This document shows, in pieces, positions 1 to 10,604 of a stretch of DNA of 64,000 nt. A program made the translations under genes and the position numbers. How positions within the stretch are numbered: position 1 is the stretch's first letter; the number at the start of each line of letters is the position of its first letter. The stretch is taken from the NCBI RefSeq assembly GCF_000004075.3, contig NC_026658.2, positions 15,798,075 through 15,862,074 on the forward strand, read 5' to 3'. The notes under the pieces are model-generated. The model was not told the origin of the DNA. It saw only the letters and a program-made list of their open reading frames with translations, and did no database searches. Origin of the DNA: Cucumis sativus. Taxonomy: Eukaryota; Streptophyta; Magnoliopsida; Cucurbitales; Cucurbitaceae.

Positions 1-2264
1 AGCCTAAATGCTCGATTTGTAAGTTAAGGCAAAATTTTGTTTTGTCAAGATCTTTCATATCAAATTCTTTCTTCAGATATTCCGTTGCCTTTGAAAGCTC
101 TACAAGAGTTCCAATTATATTAAAATCATCAACATATACGGCTACAATTATAAATTCTGACGTGATTTCTTAATAAAAACCCATGGATACATTAGATTAT
201 TTTGATAATATTCTTTTAATAAATATTCAATTTGACGACTGTAGCACATTCATCATGATTGTTTCAATCCATATAATAATCTTTGTAATTTGAATGAATA
301 TAATTTTCTAGAGTTTAAATTATATGATTCAAGTACCTTAAATCTTTTAGGAATTTTCATATAGATTTCATTTTCTAAAGATCTATACAATTATGTTGTA
401 ACTACATCTATAAAATGTATATATCAAGCTTTTCACATACAATCATGGTAATTAAATATCTTAATGTAATAGCATCCACCATGGGAGGATATGTTCCCTC
501 GTAGTAATTGTTTGGTATGTGAGAAAATTCCTATTCAACAAGTCATGCTTTATATCTAATGACGTCATTATTTTTCATTTATTTTACACAAAAATACTCA
601 TTTAAATCCCATATGTTTTACACCTTCAGGTGTATGAACTACAGGTCTAAAAACTTTACATTTTGAAAGTAAGTTCAATTGTGCTTGGATAACTTCTTTT
701 CACATGGGTCAATCCTTTCTATTACAACATTTGTCAACAGAATTAGGTTCAGAATCCTCATTTTCATGAATAATATTATGTGCAACATTATACACAAAAA
801 TATTGTCCACAACTACATCAGTTCTATTCCATATTTTTCTTGTCATAGTATAATTTATCAACATCTCATTGTTATCTTCATGTACTTGAGTCTCTTCAAC
901 AATTTTACTATTAGTCGTGTTCAGAACTTCTTCTTTAATGTTCCTATTGTCAATTCAGTTATTTCAACTATTGATCACTTTTCTTTTTCGAGGATTTTTA
1001 TCTTTTGAACCGATTGGTCTACCATGTTTTTGGCGCAACGCTGATTCATTAATTGTAGCAACTTGTTGTGTCAGGATTTCAATTCTAGATGGAGCATTTG
1101 TAGCTGAAATATATAACTTGGTTTTTTTCTTAGTATCTGTAAATGCATATGGCATTTGGCATTTAGTTTGCTACACTTGTAAATAAATTATCTTTTGAAC
1201 TTCTAGTTCACATTGCTTTGTATGAGGATCTAAATGAGACAATAACGATGCATTTCATGAAATTTCATTTTCCAACTTCTTAATTCCTCTCTCTAATGTT
1301 GGAAAAATTGTCTCACTAAAATGACAATCAACAAATCATGCAGTAAATACATCACCAGTCACGAGTTCAAGGTATCTAATAATTAATGGAGATTCAAATC
1401 CGACATATATTTCTAACCTTTTTTTAGGTCCCATTTTAGTACATTGTGGTGGAAAAATTGGAACATATTCTGCACAACAAAAAATTCGAAAATGAGAAAT
1501 ATTTGGCTCTAGGCTATAAGCTAATTGTATCGAAGAGTACTTATGATAAGATGTTGGTCTTATACGTATAATTAATACTACATGCAGAATAACATGACCT
1601 CATACAAATAATGGAAGTTTTGCTCTCATAAGTAATGGTCTAGCAATCAATTATAAATGCTTGACAAATGATTATGCCAAACCAATTTGGTTTTTAACAT
1701 GGAGCTAAAAGATATTCAATATTTATCCCAATTAACATGCAATAATTATTAAATGATTGAGATTAAACTCTCTAACATTATCAAGTCGAATATTTTTTAT
1801 TGTATAATCAGAAAATTACGCTCTTAATTTGATTATTTGAGCAAGTAATCTTGCAAATGCAAGGTTTCGACTTAATAAACACACATGTGACTCATCTACT
1901 TGATGTGTCAATTAAAACTATCAAGTATCTAAATGGTCGACTTGGTAGATTAATGGGTCCACATATGTTAATATGAACTCGTTCAGAAAATGTAAGTGAC
2001 TCAACTCTTACTTTAGCTTGTGATGACCTAATATAAACACATGATAATTTATTGAATCGAAGAATTTTCTGGTTCTTTTGTAGATGTCCATAAGAACTTT
2101 CAACAATTCTTTTGATCATTATTGACCCAAGATGACCTAATTGATCATGCCAAACAGTAAACATATTTAAATTTATGAACTTCAGGTTCATGGTTGCAAA
2201 TGTTTCAATTACTCGTATATGAGTATAACATAGTTCAGAAGAAAAAGCATGCAATAATGTTTCC
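1..2264 (-). mobile_element. Ty1/copia retrotransposon relic, truncated at both ends
   Basis: Minus-strand translation gives copia polyprotein pieces in the expected order. GAG-pre-integrase lies at about 2254-1892 (contains WHDQLGHLGS). The integrase-to-RT linker lies at about 1155-964 (contains GRPIGSKDKNPRKRK). Reverse transcriptase with the catalytic YVDD box lies at about 180-1 (reads AVYVDDFNIIGT). Stops and frameshifts between these pieces show that it is dead. The left end leaves the window. The right end is cut at 2264 by the Ty3/gypsy LTR that starts at 2265, so the gag half of this element should lie beyond that insertion; I do not find it after the N gap. Confidence 0.88.
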
Positions 2265-2636
2265 TGTAGATACCGTATTTTGTCCTATATTTATTTATTA
2301 TAAAAGAAAAAAGAAAAAGAAAAAGAAATTAAATTTGAATTTGAATTTGAATTTGAATCTTAAATTTATATTTAAAAAAAAAAACAATAATAATAATAAT
2401 AAATACATTTAAAAATAAATAATAAAAATAAAAATCAAAGGTTTGATTTCCTTCCTATTTTTTCTCAACCATCACTTTTTCTTCGTCATCACTCTCCCAC
2501 TTTCTCCCACTCTATCACTTTCTCCCACTCTCCCACTTTCTTCCTATTTCTCTGTTTCTCCCACTCTCCCACTTTCTTCCTATTTTGTAGTCTGCACTCC
2601 ATCTCGTGATCTAAAAAAAAACAATGGAGTTTGCCC

Positions 2637-2646
2637 TATAAAAAGG
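2637..2646 (+). promoter_or_regulatory. TATA-like box in the LTR
   Basis: TATAAAAAGG lies about 370 bases into the LTR, the usual place for a retrotransposon U3 promoter. Transcription would start near 2670. The assignment is by motif only. Confidence 0.4.
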
Positions 2647-2970
2647 AAACAGGAAAAAAGAAGGGAGGATCTTTTTTTGATGATTGGAGGATTTAGAAAG
2701 AGGTGAAGAGTGAAAGAAGATAAAAAAGGAATAACCTTTGGCATTGAAGGGCAGACCTGCTGGTAAGTTTTTTTTTCTTTTTCCTCTTTTTATTCTTATT
2801 CTTGTTTAATGATTTTTTTTTTTTCTTCTTGTTTGATATACTGCTTTTAATGATGAACCATCGTGTTCATCATTTTACCATCATTTAACATGTTAATTTT
2901 ATTATTTGTATCTTTCTTAATACTGAGCATTCTACCTTCCATTCTATATTAAATTTTTTTTTTTTTATTT

Positions 2971-3250
2971 TTAAATATTGAACATTCTGTTATGTGTTAA
3001 TTTCTTTTCAATTATTGGGTATCCATTCTGTGTATCCATCATGTATATCCATTCTGTGTTAATTTTTAAATATTGAACATTCTGTTCTGTGTTAATTTCT
3101 TTTTAATTGTTGGGTATCCATTCTGTGTATCCATTATGTATATCCATTCTGTGTTAATTTTTAAATATTGAGCATTCTGTTATGTGTTAATTTTCTTTTA
3201 TTACTGGGCATCTGTGTTAATTTCTTTTTAATTAATTAGCATCATATATT
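2971..3250 (+). repeat. 95-bp tandem repeat inside the LTR
   Basis: The segment beginning TTAAATATTG starts at 2971, 3066 and 3161, giving a period of exactly 95 bp. Each unit has the phrases GGGTATCCATTCTGTG and GTATATCCATTCTGTG. The third unit is incomplete and decays after about 3200. Confidence 0.85.
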
Positions 3251-4635
3251 TGTATTTGGATACTCATTCTTCATTGACACCCATTTTACAGTTAATTACT
3301 TATATCCATATGGCATGCCTTAATAATTATGCATAATTAATTAATTAGCCTTTTGTATTTGGTAATACTCATTCTTCATTGGCATCCATTTTACAGTTTT
3401 TGTTAATTACTTTATCCATGTATCCATATGGCATACTCTGTTAATAATTACTGTTATCCATATATTATCCATGTTAATAATTATGCATGATATAATTAAT
3501 ATTTGGCAACAACCATTTTTCATTTGGCCTATTAATTAATTAGCAACTTGTATGTGACATTTTCACTCCCTCATTCTAATTATTTGCATGATGTATTAAT
3601 TAATCAGTATGCATATGTGGCTATAATTATTTGATATTTATTTTGGTGTGATTATTTATTCGCAATATTATTTATTTGCATATTGGGCCAAACCTACTTT
3701 AGCATTCAACTGTTAATTATTATTTGATATCCATTTGGCCTCGTTTAATTATGCATTAATCAATTATTTTGCATTCTGCATTAATCAATTATTTTGCATC
3801 ATTTTGAATTAATTAATTATGTTGCATATGTTGTATTAATTAATTATCTTGCATCCTACATTAATATCTTTTACATTTTGCATATATTATCAATGTATTT
3901 ATTTTATCTCAGCATATTACACCTAAGTATTTTTCAAATTTCATAATGTTTTGTCATTGTTATTATTTTTTTTTTATAATAATGTAAATTGGAGAAAAAG
4001 TATTGTTTTTTATGGATTTTATAATTTAAAATCCATAAATACATGAAATTTTTCCGTTTGAAATTTAATTAATAGATTTTTTTTTTTAAATTAACACATT
4101 TCATATTTTAAATGAGACTGAGTAGTATTTTCTATGAATTTATTAATTCTAGATATATGAAATTTTTCATTAAACACCTATGATAGAGATTAAAATATCA
4201 AGTTTTGGTATCTTAATATTCTTAAGGTGAATAAAAATATTTTAAAACAAAAATAAACTTAATTTTTCTAATGGCTCCTATGCCACTCATAATCATCAAT
4301 TCATGCTTAGTTTTTACTTTCTTCGATATGAATTGATAAACATGAGACATTTAAACAAAACCTAAATAAAAATTTTGTTTTGTGAACCTTTATAATTTAA
4401 TTTAAAAGATAAAATTGGGTAACCATTTTTTGGGTGTTGTAGGGTGCTAACACCTTCCCTACACACAACTGACTCCCGAACTTAAATCTCTGAATGTATG
4501 CAGACCATTTTTTTTTTTTTTTTTTGGGTGACCAATCACACCTTAATATGATTGGTGGCGACTCCAAAATTTTTTATTAAAATTAAATAAACGGGGAGGT
4601 CGGCCGCTCCGCGTAGCGATCACGTCGCGACAGCT

Positions 4636-4653
4636 TGGCGACTCCACTGGGGA
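4636..4653 (+). other. Primer binding site, tRNA-Arg type
   Basis: TGGCGACTCCACTGGGGA starts with TGG, the complement of the tRNA CCA end. From memory, plant tRNA-Arg(ACG) ends with the complement of TGGCGACTCCGCTGGGGA, which gives 17 of 18 matches. It lies 3 bases after the LTR end. A tRNA-Arg primer is typical of Tat/Ogre elements. Confidence 0.8.
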
Positions 4654-5844
4654 TTTTGGAGAGTCGAGCCATATATTTTATCTTTTATTATTATTATATT
4701 ATAATATGTTGGTTCACTTAATTATTTGTTTTTATTTGATTTAGATGTAATATTTTGTACTGTGTTATTGGTATTTTTTTTTTTTTATTATTTACTTATT
4801 TTTATGTCATCATGCATTTACACACACTCACAAGCCCTCTACCCGGGCTACAACCTTATAGGACTAGAATTGAGGATGAAGTAGTGTTGACTTTCGAGGG
4901 GTTTCGACTCCCGTGCAAGCACATGAAAAATCCTCGCTCAGATTAATTCTTCTGTTATTAGTTAAATAACATTAGAATAAATTTGAGGGCCTTTTTTTTT
5001 CTTTTAAAAGTTTTGATACCAACACTATGTCATTTTTCTATCTAGCTTATTTTATCCAAAGTCTTATTATTATTATTATTATTTTTTTAAAAAAAAAAAC
5101 AAAGTTTCACATTTTTATAAAATTTGACATATTTCCTTTTTATTTATTTATTTATTTTTAAAATGGGGTTTAATCATAGTATATTAAAAAAAAACAAATT
5201 TTTTATTTTGTTTTTTTTTTCTTTCTTTAAATTTGGTCTTTGATTTCAACCACAAGGAAAACCTTATTTTTTTTTTTTTTTTTTTACATCTTTTACATTT
5301 TTTTAATTTTCTGTTATTAATTATTATTTATTTATTATTATTATTTATTCATTATTATTATTATTATTATCCTACATTTTTTTTACATTTTTTTAATTTT
5401 ATATTTTTAATTTTTTTTTAATTTTTTTTTAATTTTTTTAATTTTTTAATTTTTTTTAATTTTTTTAATTTTTTTAATTTTTTTAATTTTTTAATTTTTT
5501 TAATTTTTTAATTTTTTTAATTTTTTTAATTTTTTTAATTTTTTTAATTTTTTTTAATTTTTTAATTTTTTAATTTTTTAATTTTTTTAATTTTTTTTAA
5601 TTTTTTTTAATTTTTTAATTTTTTTTAATTTTTTTAATTTTTTTTAATTTTTTTTAATTTTTTTAATTTTTTTTAATTTTTTTTTTTTTTAATTTTATTT
5701 ATTTATTTATTTTTACTTTTTTTTTACTTTTTTTTTTTTTTCTCTTTCTCATGTTTTGTTACTTTGTTATTATTGTGCAAAGTGATTTGACTATATCTTT
5801 TTGTTATAATTGTGCAAAAAATAAACAGTTGTTTAAGTACCAGA
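4654..5844 (+). other. Leader of the Tat-like element, rich in simple repeats
   Basis: No convincing long coding region. A less AT-rich patch at about 4835-4945 (reads as EGFRLPCKHMKNPRSD near 4900-4943) stands out and may be a conserved leader or packaging element; that is a guess. The rest is T-rich, with ATT repeats (5320-5370) and the long AATTTTTT array at 5395-5695. It ends at the ATG of ORF1. Confidence 0.55.
5395..5695 (+). repeat. AATTTTTT-type microsatellite array, about 300 bp
   Basis: Nearly uninterrupted units of AA followed by 5 to 9 T, with hardly any G or C for 300 bases. Unit length varies from 7 to 11, as expected from slippage. Confidence 0.95.
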
Positions 5845-7485
5845 ATGTCCAATATGTCAATGCATTCATCTTATGAATCCAAATTTGATGAGCCAAGTGA
5901 TGTTCTTAAATGGGCTGAAGAGACACAACAAAAATTTGGGGATAGCATAAATGATTCTTCTCAAATATCAGTACTATCCAAGTGTCAGCTCTCTTTTACA
6001 CAAAATGATTTAGCAAAACTAAAAATGATTTGGGAGGCATTGACACCTCAACGGAGATTCATTTTTTCGAAGAAATATGGACATATAGCAGAGTTGATGT
6101 ACATACCGGTGAATCATTTTGCTTTAAGAGCCATAATTAATTTTTGGGATCCAGCATATAATTGTTTCACACTTGGGTCATGTGATTTACTGCCAACCAT
6201 AGAAGAATATCAAGCTATGCTTAGCATGCCTGGAAAGGAAAGGGAAATTGTTTATTTCTTTAACCCTAAGCAAACAACAAAAAGGACTTTGTCAAAATTT
6301 TTAGAAACCGTCCATGCCACTGAAATTCAGAAACATATAAAAGTTAAGGGTGGAGAAGAGAATGTGCCATTTGACTATCTATTAATGATGACACAGACGT
6401 ACATTGATGAAGACAAAGGTCTTGCTCTCTTGGCATTATGCATTTATGGAGCGGTGATTTTTCCTAAAGCAGATTATGTCGATGGGAAAGTGATCAGATT
6501 ATTCTTTGAAATAGAACGAGGAGTCGATCCTATTATACCTATATTGGCTGAAACTTTTCGATCCCTTAACTTCTGTAGAAATAAAGGTGCAGGAAAATTG
6601 AATTGTTGTGTTCCTTTATTATATATTTGGATACACAGCCATATCAAATTTCCGGCAGAGTTTAGGTGTCCAAAGTTAGAATTCAGTAGCCCATGGAATT
6701 TAATGCGAAACACAATTAGTGAGTTTGGTATGGCAGTTTGGAACCCAACATATCCAAAGAAGGAGACTTGGGTGTCTTTCTTTTCAACGTTGAGTTCTGA
6801 AGATGTCATATGGAAAGCCCAATGGATGCCTTTGAAAGCAGTAATTTACAGATGTGGAGATTTCCATAGTGTGCCATTGTTGGGACCGTGGGGAGGTGTT
6901 AACTATACACCATTGTTAGTTTTGCGTCAAGTTTGGCTCAAACAGTTTATACCACCAACTCATAATTTACAAGACTCTGATTTTGCATACGATCATGAAG
7001 ATTGTCAAAGGAAAAAACATCGAGCAGTATGTGCATGGAAGTCTGTGAGGAAGATAAAAGACAAAGGACACTATGAAGGGGTTACTAGTGGATATGAGGC
7101 GTGGCAGACAAATAGAAGGAAGAATGTAATATATACCTTAAGGGAGGTAGTTGAAAGGGTAGAGGAGCCAAGCTCTGAACAACCAGACCAGTGGGTTGAG
7201 AAGATCACTAAATTAGAGGAGAAAAATCGACTGTTAGAGCAAGAGAATGAGAAACTTCAAAAAGAGACGAGCCAATGGATAGATCATGCGACTTTTTTGC
7301 AGAAAGAGCTTGAAAAGACCAAGAGTTTCTTAAAAAACCAAGATAAATTAGAAAAGAATCTTGAGGTGTTAGATGAAGAGATGAGGCGAATGAATAAGTC
7401 GAATAGAAGTTTGAAAAATGAAAAGACAATATTACAGGCAACAGTAGAATCACAAGATGAATATATTAAAGACTTAGAAACATGA
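5845..7485 (+). CDS. Retrotransposon ORF1, DUF7745-like domain plus coiled coil (N-terminal part)
   Basis: First ATG in the open frame (protein starts MSNMSMHSSYESK), 546 codons to a TGA at 7483-7485. Residues about 25-430 resemble the plant DUF7745 family, often annotated beside Ty3/gypsy genes. Landmarks are TPQRRFIFSKKYGHIAEL, FWDPAYNCFTLGSCDLLPT and LLGPWGGVNYTPLLVL. Residues about 440-546 are a Glu/Lys/Leu-rich coiled coil. Role unknown; in Tat/Ogre elements an ORF of unknown function precedes gag. No signal peptide or membrane segment is seen. The coiled coil continues in another frame from 7482, so this frame is probably the larger part of a broken ORF of about 700 codons. It is not a host gene, because it lies between the PBS and gag. 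Confidence 0.8.
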   Translation: MSNMSMHSSYESKFDEPSDVLKWAEETQQKFGDSINDSSQISVLSKCQLSFTQNDLAKLKMIWEALTPQRRFIFSKKYGHIAELMYIPVNHFALRAIINFWDPAYNCFTLGSCDLLPTIEEYQAMLSMPGKEREIVYFFNPKQTTKRTLSKFLETVHATEIQKHIKVKGGEENVPFDYLLMMTQTYIDEDKGLALLALCIYGAVIFPKADYVDGKVIRLFFEIERGVDPIIPILAETFRSLNFCRNKGAGKLNCCVPLLYIWIHSHIKFPAEFRCPKLEFSSPWNLMRNTISEFGMAVWNPTYPKKETWVSFFSTLSSEDVIWKAQWMPLKAVIYRCGDFHSVPLLGPWGGVNYTPLLVLRQVWLKQFIPPTHNLQDSDFAYDHEDCQRKKHRAVCAWKSVRKIKDKGHYEGVTSGYEAWQTNRRKNVIYTLREVVERVEEPSSEQPDQWVEKITKLEEKNRLLEQENEKLQKETSQWIDHATFLQKELEKTKSFLKNQDKLEKNLEVLDEEMRRMNKSNRSLKNEKTILQATVESQDEYIKDLET

Positions 7486-7973
7486 AGGAATATTATCTCG
7501 AGCTTGTCAATGATTTGAAATCGTCAATTGGTAAACGGGAAGCACAAATAGTAGATTTGGAAGTACACAATTGTTCTCTACGCCAAACTGTCGATAGCCT
7601 ACATGTGAAGATGGTCGAGCACTCTGAAGATTATAAGATACTGAAAAATTATGCTGATTCCTTACACCATCAACTTACTGCATTTCAAAATTCAAGTGAG
7701 AGAATAGTGCAAGAATACAAATTATTGAAGACAGATTACATGCAAATGAAGGTTGATTATGACTTGCAAAGGAGAGATTTTCAAACGTTAGTTGAACGTG
7801 TAGATCAAACAATTGGATTTCTCAGAATAGTGTCTAGAAGAGCAAATGGTTTTGCGGAATGGGCAGCTGATTTAAGGATTAATTTTTTCTCAATACGACC
7901 ACATTCAGATGATCTTAATAGATTCTTAAAGATGATATGCAGAGAACTTGGACATTTTGGTCGTTTTTATTAA
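7482..7973 (+). CDS. Retrotransposon ORF1, C-terminal coiled-coil continuation in a second frame
   Basis: A 163-aa open frame that starts at an ATG overlapping the TGA of the preceding ORF (ATGA at 7482-7485). It begins MKEYYLELVNDLKSS and keeps the same coiled-coil composition, then ends with a compact segment (GFAEWAADLRINFF) and HFGRFY. Composition and position say that it was once the C-terminus of the same protein, shifted by a small indel near 7480. Independent re-initiation through the ATGA overlap is possible but I think less likely. A 258-base T-rich spacer with no gene separates it from gag. Confidence 0.65.
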   Translation: MKEYYLELVNDLKSSIGKREAQIVDLEVHNCSLRQTVDSLHVKMVEHSEDYKILKNYADSLHHQLTAFQNSSERIVQEYKLLKTDYMQMKVDYDLQRRDFQTLVERVDQTIGFLRIVSRRANGFAEWAADLRINFFSIRPHSDDLNRFLKMICRELGHFGRFY

Positions 7974-8231
7974 GCTGTTTATTTTGCTATTATGAACAAA
8001 GTTGTTGTTATTGCATTTCATTATTATTGTTATCATCATTTTTTTTTTTTTTTTGCCAAGTTTATATTTTGTGTTGATTTATTGTATTTGAATTTATTAT
8101 TTATTTATTTAATTTTTTTTTTCTTTCCTTTTACTCTTTGGTCTTCAAAGTTCTCATAATAATCAAAGAAAAACATAGCTCGTCCTACTCCAATTCTCCA
8201 TACTTACAATACACGGTATAGAAGTCGAATC

Positions 8232-10604
8232 ATGGAAGAACAAGATAAAGACATGGATAAAATGAGACAAGATATTAATAATCTTGGGGAACAAGTTTCA
8301 AAAATACTGGAATTGCTTTCAGCAGGAAAAGGAAAAGTCGTCGTAGAAACAGCACAATCAAGTAATCCGGTTCAAGACACCGATGATCCCATTTATCCCC
8401 CAGGATTTACGCCACGCCACATGAACGCTACACAGTCTCAAACTGCTCAACACTATGTTGCTATGAATCCACTTTTTGATGTTCCACCTCCTGTCCCAGA
8501 TATAGAACAATTGGAAGCTCAGGCTAAAATTCAAGACATGGGGCAAAATGAAAACACTCCGGCTAAGCAAAAACTAGATGTTTTGGAAGAAAGATTGCGA
8601 GCAATTGAAGGGACTGATGTTTATGGAAATATAGATGCAACACAGTTGTGTTTAGTACCGGGTTTGATCATTCCAACAAAGTTTAAAGTTCCAGAATTTG
8701 ACAAATATGATGGATCATCGTGTCCAAGGAGTCATCTTATAATGTATTGTAGAAAGATGGCAGCGCATATTGGTAATGATAAATTGTTGATCCATTGCTT
8801 TCAGGACAGTTTGACTGGTCCAGCTACTCGATGGTATATTCAATTAGATAATGCACACATTCATGTTTGGAAGGATTTAGCTGATGCATTTCTAAAGCAA
8901 TACAAACATAATATTGATATGGCTCCAGATCGTTTAGACTTACAACGGATGGAGAAGAAAAGTTCAGAAAGCTTTAAAGAATATGCTCAACGATGGAGAG
9001 ATATAGCCGCAGAGGTTCAACCACCATTAACAGACAAAGAAATGACATTTATGTTTATGAATACTTTGCGGGCGCCGTTCTATGATCGAATGATTGGTAA
9101 TGCTACAACCAATTTTTCTGACATTATTGTTATTGGTGAAAGAATTGAATATGGGATAAAACATGGGAGGTTAATAGAGACTTCAGCTGAGTATGGTGGA
9201 TTAAAGAAAGGAGCAACACCTAAGAAGAAAGAAGGTGAGGTTCATGCAATTGGTTTTCCTAATTTAGGGAACCACAAATCAACTTTTGGCCAAAGAAAAC
9301 ATGACCAAAGTTTTCCTTCATATATAAGCAATGTTACTCATATCCTTTATAACAACTATGTACCAACCCACTCTCCCTCTGGAGCCCCAAAACTTTTTAA
9401 TTCAAACTTTTCTCGACCGTTTGTACAAGGTCAGGGTAGCAAGACCAACTCAGAAACATTTCGATTTGACCCAATTCCTATGACATATACAGAGCTTTTA
9501 CCTCAGCTAGTTCATAATCGACAGTTAGCTCCTATCCCAATAAATCCTATACAACCTCATTATCCAAAATGGTATGATCCAAATGCTCGATGTGATTATC
9601 ATGCCGGAGGAGTGGGACACTCAACTGAAAATTGTTTAGCTTTGAAAAGGAAGGTGCAATCTTTAATTAATGCTGGATGGTTGAGCTTCAAAAAAGCTGG
9701 TGAGAAGCCGGATGTCAACAACAATCCACTTCCTAATCATGAAAATTCAAAAGTGAATGCGATAGATTGTTTTGTTGGAAAGTGTAAAAATGAAGTTCAT
9801 GAGATAAGGATGCCTATGGAAACACTTTTTGAAGGTCTTTTTGAAGCAGGATATGTTAGTTTGGAGTATTTAGACCCCAATATAAGATACGAAGGATACG
9901 ATGAAGGCAAACGTTGTATATTCCATCAAGGAGTTGCAGGCCACCCTATCCAACGATGTTGTACATTTAGATCTAAAGTACAACAATTTATGGATTCGAA
10001 GATACTCACAGTATACGAAGGACAAGGAAAAGATGAGATGAAAGACAATAAAATATGTACATTAATGGGTGAAGTTGCAAAAAAGGAAAATCCCTTTTTA
10101 CCAAGGCCTTTGACAGTCTTTTATCAAGAAAATCGTAATAAATCAAGTTCTTGCAATCCTAAACAACTCATTGTCGAAGTACCGAGTCCTTTCAAATTTA
10201 AGGATTTGAAAGCGGTGCCATGGCGGTATGATTGCCAAGTCATTACAGGTCCTTCAGTTGATAATATTACAGGAATCAGCGGGATAACTCGAAGTGGAAG
10301 ATGTTATAAACCAGATAATTTAACAGCTCCTTCAAGTAGTTTAACATTGGGGCAAGGGAGGAAAAGTGAGAAAAGAAATGTGAATGAACATGACAAAGAG
10401 CAGGATGTAGAGATGTCTGTCACAGCAAAAGATATAGAATGCAAAAAACCTGTTACAGATGAGGCAGCAAACGAATTCTTGAAAATAGTAAAACAAAGTG
10501 AGTATAAGATCATAGAGCAAATGCATAATACTCCAGCTTTCTTTATTATCTTTGTTTTTAAATTCAGAGCCTCATCGCAAAGTGCTATTAGATATTTTGA
10601 ATAA
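8232..10604 (+). CDS. Retrotransposon gag polyprotein with two zinc-binding modules
   Basis: 790 codons from ATG (MEEQDKDMDKMRQD). Residues about 1-30 are a short coiled coil. A Pro-rich linker follows (YPPGFTPRH). The retrotransposon gag (capsid) domain spans about 150-315 (FKVPEFDKYDGSSCPRSH, TGPATRWYIQLDN, SFKEYAQRWRDIAAEV). Two identical-pattern zinc motifs, CX2HX5HX4C, lie at residues 454-468 and 562-576, each followed by a similar helix. Gag forms the virus-like particle and binds the RNA. The frame runs on into non-homologous sequence after about residue 770; the protease frame opens at about 10545 in the +1 frame, so the gag-pro junction holds a frameshift. Confidence 0.88.
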   Translation: MEEQDKDMDKMRQDINNLGEQVSKILELLSAGKGKVVVETAQSSNPVQDTDDPIYPPGFTPRHMNATQSQTAQHYVAMNPLFDVPPPVPDIEQLEAQAKIQDMGQNENTPAKQKLDVLEERLRAIEGTDVYGNIDATQLCLVPGLIIPTKFKVPEFDKYDGSSCPRSHLIMYCRKMAAHIGNDKLLIHCFQDSLTGPATRWYIQLDNAHIHVWKDLADAFLKQYKHNIDMAPDRLDLQRMEKKSSESFKEYAQRWRDIAAEVQPPLTDKEMTFMFMNTLRAPFYDRMIGNATTNFSDIIVIGERIEYGIKHGRLIETSAEYGGLKKGATPKKKEGEVHAIGFPNLGNHKSTFGQRKHDQSFPSYISNVTHILYNNYVPTHSPSGAPKLFNSNFSRPFVQGQGSKTNSETFRFDPIPMTYTELLPQLVHNRQLAPIPINPIQPHYPKWYDPNARCDYHAGGVGHSTENCLALKRKVQSLINAGWLSFKKAGEKPDVNNNPLPNHENSKVNAIDCFVGKCKNEVHEIRMPMETLFEGLFEAGYVSLEYLDPNIRYEGYDEGKRCIFHQGVAGHPIQRCCTFRSKVQQFMDSKILTVYEGQGKDEMKDNKICTLMGEVAKKENPFLPRPLTVFYQENRNKSSSCNPKQLIVEVPSPFKFKDLKAVPWRYDCQVITGPSVDNITGISGITRSGRCYKPDNLTAPSSSLTLGQGRKSEKRNVNEHDKEQDVEMSVTAKDIECKKPVTDEAANEFLKIVKQSEYKIIEQMHNTPAFFIIFVFKFRASSQSAIRYFE

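Larger units (their letters stand above)
2265..4632 (+). repeat. 5' LTR of the Tat/Ogre-like element
   Basis: It starts TGTAGATACC directly after copia coding sequence and ends GCGACA three bases before the primer binding site, so it has TGT...ACA inverted ends. Length is 2368 bp. A TATA-like box (TATAAAAAGG, 2637-2646) fits the U3 promoter. The last 45 bases are GC-rich, unlike the very AT-rich body. Internal repeats: a TTTGAA run (about 2331-2357), a CTCCCACTTTCT-type minisatellite (about 2490-2585) and a 95-bp tandem repeat (about 2971-3250). No second LTR copy is in the window, so the 5' boundary rests on the break in copia homology and the TG start. Confidence 0.75.
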
